From positions 1-64,000 of the forward strand of contig JARFTZ010000011.1 in the NCBI GenBank assembly GCA_029289235.1: a stretch of DNA of 64,000 bases. The letters are read 5' to 3'. Positions within the stretch are counted from its first letter, which is position 1, and the number at the start of each line of letters is the position of its first letter. Origin of the DNA: Gammaproteobacteria bacterium. Its GTDB lineage: Bacteria > Pseudomonadota > Gammaproteobacteria > Burkholderiales > Rhodocyclaceae. This document shows positions 15,854-25,509 of this stretch, one piece after another. A model generated the notes under the pieces. The model was not told the origin of the DNA. It made no database searches and saw nothing but the letters and a program-made list of their open reading frames with translations. The position numbers were made by a program, and so were the translations under genes.

Positions 15854-16737
15854 CCCCCTCCCCCGGCCATCCGTCGCACGCCCTGCGCGGAATGGCGCTG
15901 ATTTCGATCGCGGTGATCCTGTTCACCGTCATGGACACCCTGTCGAAGTACCTGACCCGCTTCTATCCGGTCACCAACGTACTGCTGGCGCGCTACCTGT
16001 TTCACACGCTGCTGGTCGTCGCGGCCGTCGCCCCGCGCCACGGACTGGCGTTCGCCCGGACGCAGCGGCCGATGCTGCAGGTTCTGCGCGGGCTCCTCCT
16101 GGTCGGCGCCTCGCTGCTCTTCGTCACCGCGATCAAGTACATGCCGCTGGCCGAGGCGACGGCGATCCAGTTCGTCTCGCCCCTGGTGGTCACGCTGCTT
16201 GCCGTCTTGTTCCTGAACGAAAAGGTGGAGTTGTCGCGCTGGCTGGCGATCCTTGCCGGATTCATCGGTGTGCTGATCATCATCCGGCCCGGCAGCGGCG
16301 TCTTCAGCTGGGCCTCCCTGCTGCCGCTCGGCACCGCCACGCTGTTCGCCTCCTACCAGGTGCTGACGCGCCATTTCGCCGGTCGCGAGAACCCGTACGC
16401 GCTGATTTTCTATCCGGGCATCGCCGGCATGCTCACCCTGGCCTTCACGCTCCCGCTGGCCTGGGTGCCGCCACAAAATCTCACCCACTTCGCCATGCTG
16501 GCCATCGCGGGAATGATCGGCGGCGTCGGCCACCTGATCCTGATCCGGGCCTACGAACTGGCGCCGGCGTCGCGCCTGGCACCGTTCAGCTACACGCAGC
16601 TGGTGTGGATCACGCTGGCCGGCTACCTCGTGTTCGGCAACTTCCCGGACCGCTGGTCGCTGACCGGCATCGCCATCCTGATCGCCGCCGGGCTGTACAT
16701 CGCCACGCGCCAGCACCTGCAGGACAGAAACCAGTAG
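15850..16737 (+). CDS. EamA-type (DMT superfamily) transporter
   Basis: This 295-residue inner-membrane protein has ten predicted membrane helices in two EamA repeats, with the typical first-repeat end LAEATAIQFVSPLVVTLLAV and second-repeat LAPFSYTQLVWITLAGYLVF. Such proteins export or import small metabolites; the substrate is unknown. The ATG overlaps the dacB stop (ATGA). The frame is open further upstream inside dacB, but that part is not expected to be translated. Confidence 0.88.
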   Translation: MTPSPGHPSHALRGMALISIAVILFTVMDTLSKYLTRFYPVTNVLLARYLFHTLLVVAAVAPRHGLAFARTQRPMLQVLRGLLLVGASLLFVTAIKYMPLAEATAIQFVSPLVVTLLAVLFLNEKVELSRWLAILAGFIGVLIIIRPGSGVFSWASLLPLGTATLFASYQVLTRHFAGRENPYALIFYPGIAGMLTLAFTLPLAWVPPQNLTHFAMLAIAGMIGGVGHLILIRAYELAPASRLAPFSYTQLVWITLAGYLVFGNFPDRWSLTGIAILIAAGLYIATRQHLQDRNQ

Positions 16738-16741
16738 CCTT

Positions 16742-19700
16742 TCAGCGCGCCGCTTCCGTCGCCCGCACGAATCGCTCGAAGGCCTCCGCCGGCATCGGCC
16801 TGCTGTACAGGTAGCCTTGCGCTTCGTCGCACCCCTGGGCTTTCAGGAAGGCCGACTGCTCAACCGTCTCCACGCCTTCGGCAATTGTCTGCAAGCCAAG
16901 ACTCCGCGCCAGGCCGATGATCGCGCCGACGATCGCCTCGTCATCGGGGTCGCGGGAAATGTCGCGCACGAAGGACTGGTCGATCTTCAGCTTGTAGACC
17001 TTGAAGCGCTTGAGGTAATTCAGCGACGAGTAGCCGGTGCCAAAATCGTCGATCGACATGCGCAATCCGCGCGCATGCAGTTCCCCCATGACCGCGATCG
17101 CCTCCAGCGGGTTCTCCATCGCCACGCCTTCGGTCAGTTCGAGTTCGAGAAGATCAGGCGGCAAGCCGCTCTCGGCAATGATCCGGGCCACAAGCTGCGG
17201 CAGGTTGGGCTGCCGGAACTGGATGGCCGAGAGGTTAACCGCCATCACCATCCGCGGCAGGCCCCGGTCGAGCCACGCGCGGAGCTGCCGGGCGGCGGAA
17301 CGCAGCACCCATTCGCCGATCGGCAGAATCATGCCGCTGTCCTCGGCGACGGGGATGAAATCGGCGGGAGAGACATCACCCAGTTCGGGATGCCGCCAGC
17401 GCAGAAGCGCTTCGACGCCGATCACGCGACCGCTGACCAGGCAGATCTGCGGCTGGAAGTGAAGATGCAGCTGGTCGAACTCCAGCGAACGGCGCAAGGC
17501 ATTCTCCAGCCGGAGGAGGCGATCGGAGCGTTCCTGCATTTCCCGCGTGAAGAAGCGGAAAGTCTGGCGGCCGCTCTGCTTGGCCCGATACATCGCCGTG
17601 TCGGCGGATCGCGACAGCGCCTCGTAGGTCACGCCGTCGGCGGGATACATGGCGATACCCATCGACGGGGTGACCGCCAGTTCGTACTGCTCGATGCGGT
17701 AGGGCGCCGAGAGTGTCTTGAGCACCTTGCCCGCCACGTGGGCGGCGCCGTCGGCATCGGCACCGGGGAGGACCAGAATGAACTCGTCGCCGCCGAGCCG
17801 CGAAACGGTATCCTCCTCGCGTAGCAAGTCCTTCAGCCGCCCCGCCACCTGGATCAGCAACTCGTCGCCGACACGGTGGCCGAGCGAATCGTTGACGTTC
17901 TTGAAGCGGTCGAGATCGAGGAATATCAACGCCAGCTGTTCGCCGTTGCGCTCCATGCCGCTCAGGGCCAGCTCGACCCGGTCGGCCAGCAGCGCCCGGT
18001 TTGGCAGCCCGGTCAGCGAATCGTAGTGCGCCAGCCGCTGGATGTGTTCCTGGCTGGCTTTGCTCTCGGAGATATCGTTGAAGGTGCCGATGAAATGGGT
18101 CACCCGCCCGGAGTCATCGACGACCCGGCTGACCGACAGGTATTCCGGATACACGTCGCCATCCTTGCGCCGATTCCAGATTTCTCCCTGCCAGAAGCCA
18201 TCGGTATTGATGACATGCCACATTGTCCGGTAGAACTCCCGGTCATGCCGTCCCGAGGACAGGAAGCGCGGATTGCGTCCGACCACCTCGTCCTGGCGGT
18301 AACCGGTAATGTTCTCGAACGCCCGGTTGACCCGCAAGACGTTGGCCTGCGCATCCGTAATCATGATGCCTTCCCCCCCCTGTTCGAAGACCTGGGCGCT
18401 CAAGCGCAACTGCTCCTCCATCTGCCGCCGCTCGGCCGCACGGGCGAACAGATCCAGGGCAAAGCTGATGTCCAGGGCCATTTCGGCCATCAGTTTGAGA
18501 ATATCGTCGTCGAACGCATCGACATCGCCGGCATAAAGGGTCAGCGCGCCGTAGACCGCAGCGCCACGGGTCAGCGGAAAGGAGGCAACACCACCCCACC
18601 CCGCCTTTTTCGCGTGCTCATGCCACGGCGCCGTGCGCGAGTCGTTCAGATAGTCCTGAATCCAGAACGGCTTGCATTCACGCACGGCCGAAGCGGTTAC
18701 CCCATGCGCCAGCGGACTGTGCTGCAAATCCGTTGAAATCCGCACATCCGCCAGAAATTCCGTGCCCTCGCCGAAACAGGCCACCGGCTCGACGCACTGC
18801 GCCAGTGGATCGAAGCCGCCAATCCAGGCCATCTTCATCCCGCCATGCTGCACGGCAAACCGGCAGACCTGCGGAAACAGCTCGCCCTCGCTCGAACAGC
18901 GGACGATCGCCTGGTTGCACTCGCTGAGTGCCGCGTACATGTGCGTCAGGCGGTCAAGACGCGCCTCCGCCTGCTGGCGTGCCCGCTCGTGCGCGAAATT
19001 GGTCATCGCAAAGCCGATGTCCGTGGCCATTTCCACCAGCAGTGCGCGCTGCTCGTCATCAAACGCCGCGGCGTCACCGGAATACAACATGAACGCGCCG
19101 ACCACTTCGCCTTCGCGCTCAAGCGGCAAGGCGCAGGATTCGACCCAACCGGCCGCCCGTCCGAGGTCGTGCCACGGGGCCGTCATCGGATCATGCTGGA
19201 AATCACCGATCCAGACCGGGCGCTTCTCGCGGATCGCCGTGCCGGTTGCGCCGCCGCCATAGGGACTGCTCGCATCGGACGATACCCGCACCCCGGCAAG
19301 CACGCCGGAACTTTCGCCATGGCTGGCGACTGGACGAACCACCCGGGTCTCGGGGTCAACCATGCCGATCCACGCCAATTTCATTCCGCCATGCTCGACC
19401 GCGATCCGGCACACCCGTGGCAACAACTCGTCCTCGTTGCGGCAGCGCACGATCGACTGATTGCATTCGCTCAACGCCGCGTAGGTCCGAGTCAATCGTT
19501 CGATCCGTGCCGCGGAGGCCTTCTGCTCGGTGATGTCGTCGAGCATCGCCAGCAGGTAATCCGGAGAACCATCGGCCCGGCGGACGCAACGCACTTCGAC
19601 GCGGGCATGCACGACCTCGCCGTCCTTCCGGACGAAGCGCTTCTCCATGGCAAAACTGTCCGACTCGCCACGCAGCACGCGATCGTTCTCGGCTTCGCTG

Positions 19701-20767
19701 AGCGCCATGTCCTCGGGATGCGTCAGGTCCTTCCATGACAGCGCCAGCAGTTCCTCGCGCGGATAGCCGAGGATTTCGCAGAACCGGTCGTTGCAACGCA
19801 CCCAGCGCTTGCTTTCCGGCGACGTCATCGAGATGCCGATGAACGGCAGGTCGTAGAACTGGTGCATCAGGCGATTCGAGTGCGCGAGCAACTCCAGCCG
19901 CTGGGCATGCGCGTGCTGGCGCCAGAAGGCGAGCATGACGGCGCCGACGACGGCGATACCGAGAAAGGTGATGGCCCCGATCCAGGACGCCAGATCGCGC
20001 AACGGGGCCATGACCTCGTCCCGGCCGATCTTCGCGGCGAGGTAGCCGTCCGTGCCGGGAATCGGGCGCACTGCCGCCAAAGTCGCAATGCCGCGTTCGT
20101 CATCACCCTGGACAACCCATCCGGCGGGGTTTCGCGCCGCGGGTTCACGGAAAAACAACCGCGCCTCGGCATCGCGCGCAGCTGAATGCCCCGGCACAAG
20201 GAACACGGCACGTTCCCCCTCGTAGCGCAACAGGAGAATTTCACCCGAGGCGCGGGCGGTCGGCCAACGCAGCAACGCTTCCAGCGCCCCGCCGGATTGC
20301 GCCCTGCCAAGGTCATTGTCGTCACCATGCCCATCAAGCCAGTGGCGGATCTGGGCGACCTTGAAATCGGCAATCGCTCCGAGGTTCGACAGTGCCTCGC
20401 GCTCGATCTGTGGCGAATGGATGCGCATCACCAGCACACCGGCCAGCGGCACCGTGCCGAGCAGGATGGCGGCAATCAGGAACATTCCCGACCGCTGGAG
20501 CGGAGGCGGCGCGGAAGCATCCCCCGGCAGCGAATCGTTCCGTCGCCAGGAGCGAAGAATCGAATACAGGAGCGCGCTGGTCACCAGCACGAACGCCGCG
20601 CCCTTGATCATCTCGATCCGTCCCTGCAGGAGTGGATCGTCGACGCTCATCGTCAGCAGCGAACCGGAAGCCAGGATCCAGATCATCGCCAGCGCCGCGT
20701 AAAGCAAAGCCACGCTCCCCGGCGAGAGCAACCGGCTCAAGGAAACGCGGGGCGGCGGAAGGCTCAT
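16742..20767 (-). CDS. Multidomain c-di-GMP enzyme: PAS-GAF-GAF-PAS-GGDEF-EAL
   Basis: This is a 1,341-residue membrane signalling protein. Two N-terminal membrane helices (about 18-40, 54-72) and two more (about 93-113, 263-285) enclose a periplasmic region. A PAS domain (about 300-415), two tandem GAF domains (about 430-585 and 610-765), and a second PAS (about 780-895) follow. The GGDEF domain has an intact RLGGDEF near residue 990. The C-terminal EAL domain has VEALLRW near 1117, plus ELELTEG, SIDDFGTGYSSLNYL and EGVET, so both synthesis and breakdown sites look complete. The two GAF units are near copies of each other. It converges on the EamA gene with four bases between stops. Confidence 0.92.
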   Translation of the reverse strand: MSLPPPRVSLSRLLSPGSVALLYAALAMIWILASGSLLTMSVDDPLLQGRIEMIKGAAFVLVTSALLYSILRSWRRNDSLPGDASAPPPLQRSGMFLIAAILLGTVPLAGVLVMRIHSPQIEREALSNLGAIADFKVAQIRHWLDGHGDDNDLGRAQSGGALEALLRWPTARASGEILLLRYEGERAVFLVPGHSAARDAEARLFFREPAARNPAGWVVQGDDERGIATLAAVRPIPGTDGYLAAKIGRDEVMAPLRDLASWIGAITFLGIAVVGAVMLAFWRQHAHAQRLELLAHSNRLMHQFYDLPFIGISMTSPESKRWVRCNDRFCEILGYPREELLALSWKDLTHPEDMALSEAENDRVLRGESDSFAMEKRFVRKDGEVVHARVEVRCVRRADGSPDYLLAMLDDITEQKASAARIERLTRTYAALSECNQSIVRCRNEDELLPRVCRIAVEHGGMKLAWIGMVDPETRVVRPVASHGESSGVLAGVRVSSDASSPYGGGATGTAIREKRPVWIGDFQHDPMTAPWHDLGRAAGWVESCALPLEREGEVVGAFMLYSGDAAAFDDEQRALLVEMATDIGFAMTNFAHERARQQAEARLDRLTHMYAALSECNQAIVRCSSEGELFPQVCRFAVQHGGMKMAWIGGFDPLAQCVEPVACFGEGTEFLADVRISTDLQHSPLAHGVTASAVRECKPFWIQDYLNDSRTAPWHEHAKKAGWGGVASFPLTRGAAVYGALTLYAGDVDAFDDDILKLMAEMALDISFALDLFARAAERRQMEEQLRLSAQVFEQGGEGIMITDAQANVLRVNRAFENITGYRQDEVVGRNPRFLSSGRHDREFYRTMWHVINTDGFWQGEIWNRRKDGDVYPEYLSVSRVVDDSGRVTHFIGTFNDISESKASQEHIQRLAHYDSLTGLPNRALLADRVELALSGMERNGEQLALIFLDLDRFKNVNDSLGHRVGDELLIQVAGRLKDLLREEDTVSRLGGDEFILVLPGADADGAAHVAGKVLKTLSAPYRIEQYELAVTPSMGIAMYPADGVTYEALSRSADTAMYRAKQSGRQTFRFFTREMQERSDRLLRLENALRRSLEFDQLHLHFQPQICLVSGRVIGVEALLRWRHPELGDVSPADFIPVAEDSGMILPIGEWVLRSAARQLRAWLDRGLPRMVMAVNLSAIQFRQPNLPQLVARIIAESGLPPDLLELELTEGVAMENPLEAIAVMGELHARGLRMSIDDFGTGYSSLNYLKRFKVYKLKIDQSFVRDISRDPDDEAIVGAIIGLARSLGLQTIAEGVETVEQSAFLKAQGCDEAQGYLYSRPMPAEAFERFVRATEAAR

Positions 20768-20847
20768 CGTCCGGGTTCCCGATTACACGTACGGGGGTAT
20801 CTCATCTGGCATCCTCCCTCGACATGGCAATGACACAGTCTGCGGAA

Positions 20848-22326
20848 CTACAGCCCGAGATCCTGCCACATCGCATCGACTCGCTTCTTGACGGCCTCGT
20901 CCATGACGATCGGCGTGCCCCACTCGCGGCTCGTCTCGCCCGGCCACTTGTTGGTCGCGTCGATCCCCATCTTGCTGCCCAGACCGGCGACCGGCGAGGC
21001 GAAGTCGAGGTAATCGATCGGCGTGTTCTCGGCGATCAGCGTATCGCGCGCCGCGTCGACCCGCGTCGTCATCGCCCAGATCACTTCCTTCCAGTCGCGG
21101 ATATTCACGTCGTCGTCCACCACGATGATGAACTTGGTGTACATGAACTGGCGCAGGAAGCTCCAGATGCCGAACATCACGCGCTTGGCGTGGCCGGGAT
21201 ACTGTTTGCGGATACTCACGGAGGCGAGGCGGTACGAACAGCCCTCGGGCGGCAGATAGAAATCGACGACTTCCGGATACTGCTTCTGCAGCAACGGCAC
21301 GAACACTTCGTTCAAGGCCACTGCCAGCATCGCCGGTTCGTCGGGCGGCTTGCCGGTGTAGGTGCTGTGGTAGATCGGGTTCTTGCGCATCGTGATGCGC
21401 TCGATGGTGAATACCGGGAAGGTCGACTGCTCGTTGTAGTAGCCGGTGTGGTCGCCGTACGGGCCTTCGAGCGCGGTTTCGTTCGGATCGATGAAACCTT
21501 CGAGGACGATCTCGCTGGAAGCCGGCACCTGCAGGTCGTTGCCCAGGCATTTCACCAGCTCGGTCTTGGCGCCGCGCAGCAGGCCGGCGAACTGGTATTC
21601 GGAGACGTTATCCGGCACCGGCGTCACCGCGCCGAGAATCGTCGCCGGATCGCAGCCGAGCACCACGGACACCGGGAACGGCTGACCCGGATTGGCCAGA
21701 CAGTGATCGCGGAAATCGAGTGCGCCGCCGCGGTGTGCCAGCCAGCGCATGATCACCTTGTTGCGGCCGATGACTTGCTGGCGATAGATGCCGAGGTTCT
21801 GCCGCGCCTTGGATGTTGGCAAACCCTGCGGCCCGCGCGTCACTGTCAGCCCCCAGGTGATCAGCGGCGCCACGTCGCCCGGCCAGCAATGCTGGATCGG
21901 CAGGCGCGAGAGGTCCACATCGTTGCCCTCCCAGACGATCTCCTGGCACGGCGCCGAGGAAACAATCTTCGGCGACATGTTGAGCACCTGCTTGAACACC
22001 GGCAGCTTGTCCCAGGCGTCCTTCAACCCTTTGGGCGGCTCCGGCTCCTTGAGGAAGGCGAGCAGCTTGCCCACCTCGCGCAGCGCCTCGACCGATTCTT
22101 CGCCCATGCCCAGCGCCACGCGCCGCGGCGTGCCGAACAGGTTGGCCAGCACCGGCGTGGAATGCCCTTTCGGATTTTCGAACAGGATCGCCGGTCCGCC
22201 CGCGCGCAGCACACGGTCGCAGATCTCCGTCATTTCGAAGCGAGGATCGACCTCGGCCCGGATTCGTTTCAGTTCACCCAAGCGTTCGAGCTGGCCGATA
22301 AAGTCGCGGAGGTCGTTGTATTTCAT
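20848..22326 (-). CDS. ubiD: UbiD: 4-hydroxy-3-polyprenylbenzoate decarboxylase
   Basis: This 492-residue prenyl-FMN-dependent decarboxylase acts in ubiquinone synthesis. The start [20 protein letters not shown] and blocks such as [26 protein letters not shown] and the [20 protein letters not shown] stretch are diagnostic. The frame opens 18 codons earlier, but the ATG at 22324-22326 gives the family N-terminus. UbiA, the preceding step of the pathway, lies 860 bases away on the same strand with dps between them on the other strand. Confidence 0.95.
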   Translation of the reverse strand: MKYNDLRDFIGQLERLGELKRIRAEVDPRFEMTEICDRVLRAGGPAILFENPKGHSTPVLANLFGTPRRVALGMGEESVEALREVGKLLAFLKEPEPPKGLKDAWDKLPVFKQVLNMSPKIVSSAPCQEIVWEGNDVDLSRLPIQHCWPGDVAPLITWGLTVTRGPQGLPTSKARQNLGIYRQQVIGRNKVIMRWLAHRGGALDFRDHCLANPGQPFPVSVVLGCDPATILGAVTPVPDNVSEYQFAGLLRGAKTELVKCLGNDLQVPASSEIVLEGFIDPNETALEGPYGDHTGYYNEQSTFPVFTIERITMRKNPIYHSTYTGKPPDEPAMLAVALNEVFVPLLQKQYPEVVDFYLPPEGCSYRLASVSIRKQYPGHAKRVMFGIWSFLRQFMYTKFIIVVDDDVNIRDWKEVIWAMTTRVDAARDTLIAENTPIDYLDFASPVAGLGSKMGIDATNKWPGETSREWGTPIVMDEAVKKRVDAMWQDLGL

Positions 22327-22458
22327 GAAAGCCGGCGTAAAAAACAAGAAGTTATCGATTATAGGCGATGGTCTCCGCATGTCGGCGGCAATAGTTCACA
22401 CAAGGAGGAAATGCCCTCGTCGATTGAAGGGGTTTATGGGCGGCATAGCCTCTTTTCA

Positions 22459-22487
22459 TTGGACTATTCCTCGCCACTCCTTAAAAT
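22459..22487 (+). promoter_or_regulatory. Sigma-70-type promoter of dps
   Basis: TTGGAC (22459-22464), a 17-base spacer and TAAAAT (22482-22487) lie 43 bases before the dps ATG. The match to consensus is good. No clear OxyR site was identified. Confidence 0.65.
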
Positions 22488-22529
22488 GAACACATCAAGT
22501 CAATCAATAACCTTTTTCAATAAGGAGCC

Positions 22530-23030
22530 ATGCAAATGAAAAGCAAGAAAATCGACATCAGCAAGATCGACATCGGCATTTCCGAAAAAGATCGCATCGC
22601 GATCGCCAAGGGGCTGTCCAAGCTCCTGGCCGACAGCTTCACGCTGTACCTGATGACGCACAACTTCCACTGGAACGTCACCGGGCCGATGTTCAACACG
22701 CTGCACACCATGTTCATGGACCAGTACACCGAGCAGTGGAACGCGCTGGACACCATCGCCGAACGCATCCGCTCCCTCGGCGTCGTCGCCCCGGGCAGCT
22801 ACGAGGAATACGAGAAGCTGACCACCATCCCGGCCGTCAAGGGCAAGCCGAAGGCGCTGGAAATGGTCGCCCTGCTCGTCGCCGCGCAGGAAGCCACCGC
22901 CCGCACGGCGCGCGACCTGCTGCCGCTGGTCGCCGAAGCGAACGATCAGCCGACCACGGACCTGATCACCCAGCGTCTCGACATTCACGAAAAGACGGCG
23001 TGGATGCTGCGCAGCCTGCTGGAAGAATAA
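22530..23030 (+). CDS. dps: Dps-family DNA-binding ferritin
   Basis: This is a 166-residue Dps protein. It forms 12-mers, oxidises iron with peroxide and protects DNA. The ferroxidase region reads [20 protein letters not shown] then [20 protein letters not shown], with the conserved His, Asp and Glu residues. The N-terminal tail is basic ([14 protein letters not shown]). The ATG follows AATAAGGAGCC, an excellent ribosome binding site. It is a single-gene unit with its own promoter. Confidence 0.95.
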   Translation: MQMKSKKIDISKIDIGISEKDRIAIAKGLSKLLADSFTLYLMTHNFHWNVTGPMFNTLHTMFMDQYTEQWNALDTIAERIRSLGVVAPGSYEEYEKLTTIPAVKGKPKALEMVALLVAAQEATARTARDLLPLVAEANDQPTTDLITQRLDIHEKTAWMLRSLLEE

Positions 23031-23042
23031 GCTTGAAAACCT

Positions 23043-23144
23043 CACCGCAAAGGCGCAAAGAACCCAAAGGCAACGCAAAGAAAACCATGAAAAGAGAACC
23101 GGATCTTCTTTGCGTAAGCTTTGCCCCTTCGCGCCTTTGCGGTG
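23043..23144. repeat. Nested inverted repeat after dps
   Basis: CACCGCAAAGGCGC (23043-23056) is matched by GCGCCTTTGCGGTG (23131-23144), and ACGCAAAG (23073-23080) by CTTTGCGT (23108-23115). Together they fold as a long stem of about 100 bases. GCAAAGGCGCAAAG-type repeats of this kind are scattered through many betaproteobacterial genomes. It lies between converging dps and ubiA and could act as a terminator or be a small non-autonomous element. Confidence 0.65.
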
Positions 23145-23189
23145 GATTTTGAATCTTTCGCATCCTCTGAGTTCTTCAGGTCGAGATCT

Positions 23190-24110
23190 TCAGCGAACGA
23201 GCAGGAAGTCGATGACGATCCCGGCGAAAATCGCCGCCCCGAGCCAGTTGTTGTGCAGGAACGCCTTGAAGCATTTCGCCGGCTCGCGCTCGCGGATCAG
23301 CGTGTAGTGATAAATCGCCAGCGCCGCGGCGACGCACAGCCCTGCGTAGAACGCCCAGCGCGCGTTCATCTGGTAGCCGACCCAGGCGATCAGCGCCAGG
23401 GTCAGCGCATAGCAGAGCATCACGGCCACCACGTCGAAGCGCCCGAAGGTAATTGCCGAGGTCTTGACGCCGATCTTCAGGTCGTCGGCGCGGTCGACCA
23501 TCGCGTACTCCGTATCGTAGGCGATCGCCCAGAAGACGTTGGCCAGCAGCAGCACCCAGGCGGTCAGCGGGATCATGTCGAGATGTGCGGCGTAGGCCAT
23601 CGGGATGCCGAAACCGAAGGCGACGCCGAGATACGCCTGCGGGATGGCCAGAAAGCGTTTGGTAAAGGGATACGTCGCCGCCAGGAACAGCGCAATGACC
23701 GACAGGCCGATGATGTACAGGCTTTTCAACGGCAGGATCAGCAAGAAGGCGCAAAGCGCCAGCGCCCCCGCCAGAAGCAGCGCCTCCTTGACCGACACCG
23801 TCCCAGCAGCCAGCGGCCGGTCCTTGGTGCGCGCGACGTGCGGATCGAACTTGCGGTCGGCCACGTCGTTGACCACGCAGCCCGCCGAGCGCATCAGCAC
23901 CGTGCCGAGCACGAAGATCCACACCACGACCCAACTCGGCGCCCCCCAGGACGACAGCCAGAGCGCCCATAACGTCGGCCAGAGCAGCAGCAGGATGCCG
24001 ATCGGCTTGTCCAGCCGCATTAATCTCTCGTAGTTATCGAGTTTTTCACGTAATAGAGCAGTGTTTGTCACAGTTTTGTCAAAGAAGCACGGAATGGTGG
24101 GCACGATCAC
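23190..24110 (-). CDS. ubiA: UbiA: 4-hydroxybenzoate polyprenyltransferase
   Basis: This membrane enzyme joins 4-hydroxybenzoate to the polyprenyl tail in ubiquinone synthesis. It has eight to nine membrane helices. Both Asp-rich prenyl-diphosphate motifs are present: NDVADRKFD and [12 protein letters not shown]. The start [20 protein letters not shown] is typical. The frame opens at 24110, but the family usually begins close to [20 protein letters not shown] at 24069-24071 is a likely alternative start; neither has a good ribosome binding site. The 130 bases upstream show no clear gene. Confidence 0.93.
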   Translation of the reverse strand: MIVPTIPCFFDKTVTNTALLREKLDNYERLMRLDKPIGILLLLWPTLWALWLSSWGAPSWVVVWIFVLGTVLMRSAGCVVNDVADRKFDPHVARTKDRPLAAGTVSVKEALLLAGALALCAFLLILPLKSLYIIGLSVIALFLAATYPFTKRFLAIPQAYLGVAFGFGIPMAYAAHLDMIPLTAWVLLLANVFWAIAYDTEYAMVDRADDLKIGVKTSAITFGRFDVVAVMLCYALTLALIAWVGYQMNARWAFYAGLCVAAALAIYHYTLIREREPAKCFKAFLHNNWLGAAIFAGIVIDFLLVR

Positions 24111-24246
24111 AACGCGGAGAGCTTACCAGTACCAAGCTCAAGTCAGAAGGCGCGACTATCCGCCACAGTCCAAAATGTTTGAAACGCGGCGCGATGTATC
24201 CACCGCCGGAGGACTTGGGGCGGATGCTCAGCCAGGTTGCGCCCAG

Positions 24247-24534
24247 CTAAAGCACCAAGGCGGCACCGATCGCAACAAGGATCAGCACCATTGCGGAAGC
24301 TCTTTCGAGCGCTGATCGCGCCTTCAACACCACGACAGACTCGGCCAAAATGGCCACTGCCAAGATCACGCCAAGAAAGGCTCCACGATTACCCGAGCCA
24401 TCTTCAATGGCACCGGTGGCAATCGTCGGATCCACCTCTGGCATCCAGTCATACTTGCTGCCAGCGAGAGACACGATCAATAGCAGACCGAAGGCGTAGA
24501 TTGCGTGCAGCCCAGCGCGTAAATATTCTCTCAT
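24247..24534 (-). CDS. Small three-helix membrane protein
   Basis: From the ATG at 24532-24534 this is a 95-residue protein with three predicted membrane segments: YAFGLLLIVSLAG, GAFLGVILAVAILAESVVVL and SAMVLILVAIGAALVL. Short loops separate them. The upstream gene ends seven bases before its start, so they are coupled. Its partner is lysozyme-like, which leaves two readings: an immunity or holin-like partner of a lytic enzyme, or an unrelated small membrane protein. The frame is open upstream but lies inside the neighbouring gene. Confidence 0.6.
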   Translation of the reverse strand: MREYLRAGLHAIYAFGLLLIVSLAGSKYDWMPEVDPTIATGAIEDGSGNRGAFLGVILAVAILAESVVVLKARSALERASAMVLILVAIGAALVL

Positions 24535-24541
24535 CGAAGCC

Positions 24542-25201
24542 TCACCGGACAAGCCGACTGAAACGAGACCAGTTATTGACAATGAAATTGCCGTAACTCG
24601 TATTCTGTTTGAGCTGGTCGATCGAGAGCCCGATGCCTCGGTTGTAACGAGCGCCAACAATGCGGACCTGCTCCATCGTCAGCGGTGACGAGAACTTGTC
24701 GTGATCGGCCAGCAGGCGAAGATGGCGTGCGACAGTGTCGATGTTGTACACGTCCCTTTGCAAGCAATTAGCCAGATTGCGCAGTTCACCGTTGGTCATC
24801 TCCATCGGATCCATCCCGAGCGTTTGAGCGGCCGTACGAAGCTGAATGCTGACCGAACCGAATGAGGTCTTGGTCGGGATGCGCGTCACCGTCAAGGACT
24901 TGTCGATAACGGACGGTCCACTCCAATCAAAGGCACGGACTTCAAACGCGACCCGATCAATGAAGTTCGGATCACCACCGACCTCGATCCAGCACACGCC
25001 GGCGAGCAATTCCACTGGCAAGCGATTCGTACCGGCAGCACGTAGAATCGTATGCTTGTTGTGTTTCACCCAAGCATCCTTGAATTTCTGGATATAGCCC
25101 TTTCCCCCACCAAATTTTTCGGGAATCAGTTTCCACAGGAATAGATCAAGCACGCCCCAAGTCGGGGAAGAATTCGGTGTTTTGCAGACAAGTTCCGACA
25201 T
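24542..25201 (-). CDS. Lysozyme-like protein of unknown family
   Basis: This is a 219-residue protein without a signal peptide. Residues about 62-85 (LPVELLAGVCWIEVGGDPNF) resemble the catalytic-Glu segment of lytic transglycosylases or goose-type lysozymes. Further helices (RNLANCLQRDVYNIDTVARH, GARYNRGIGLSIDQL) fit that all-alpha fold. The absence of an export signal would suit a phage endolysin or a type VI effector delivered by VgrG or PAAR. The small membrane protein follows seven bases later. The enzyme activity is inferred from a weak motif. The start codon has GGAC very close before it. Confidence 0.5.
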   Translation of the reverse strand: MSELVCKTPNSSPTWGVLDLFLWKLIPEKFGGGKGYIQKFKDAWVKHNKHTILRAAGTNRLPVELLAGVCWIEVGGDPNFIDRVAFEVRAFDWSGPSVIDKSLTVTRIPTKTSFGSVSIQLRTAAQTLGMDPMEMTNGELRNLANCLQRDVYNIDTVARHLRLLADHDKFSSPLTMEQVRIVGARYNRGIGLSIDQLKQNTSYGNFIVNNWSRFSRLVR

Positions 25202-25509
25202 AGTCCTTTTTCGAGAGACGCAACAATAATGCCCACATCATACACCTGGCGCACGTTCCCATAAATGCCAGGCAGACATGCCGCTGGTGCCATTTATGGC
25301 GAAACCTTTCCTGGGCATCGATTGATATTGATTCAGCCGGATAACGTGAAGTCGCCACCCCGGCGAAGGCCTGGGGCCAAGCGTACACTCGGTGATTGAT
25401 CCCCGATACTGGACACCGGCCTGCGCCGGTATGACCGGGTCGTTATATTTCATCGTACCGAAACAAAAAGACGGCAATGCCTTGCGTCATGGCGCAGTAT
25501 TCCGCCCTC
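25202..25509. repeat. Intergenic region with dispersed GC-rich palindromes
   Basis: No gene is seen. Two copies of a GC-rich palindromic family lie here: GCCACCCCGGCGAAGGCCTG (about 25350) and GATACTGGACACCGGCCTGC with GCCGGTATGACC (about 25405-25435). They recall the short repeats with CCGGCxxxGCCGG cores and GAATCCAGT or TGAC flanks that are spread through many proteobacterial genomes. Confidence 0.5.

Noticed and set aside
24065-24250. Short plus-strand ORF ending RMLSQVAPS between ubiA and the membrane protein gene
   Set aside because: It overlaps the ubiA start region antisense, lacks a ribosome binding site and matches no family I know. It could be the tail of a decayed gene, but support is too weak to call.
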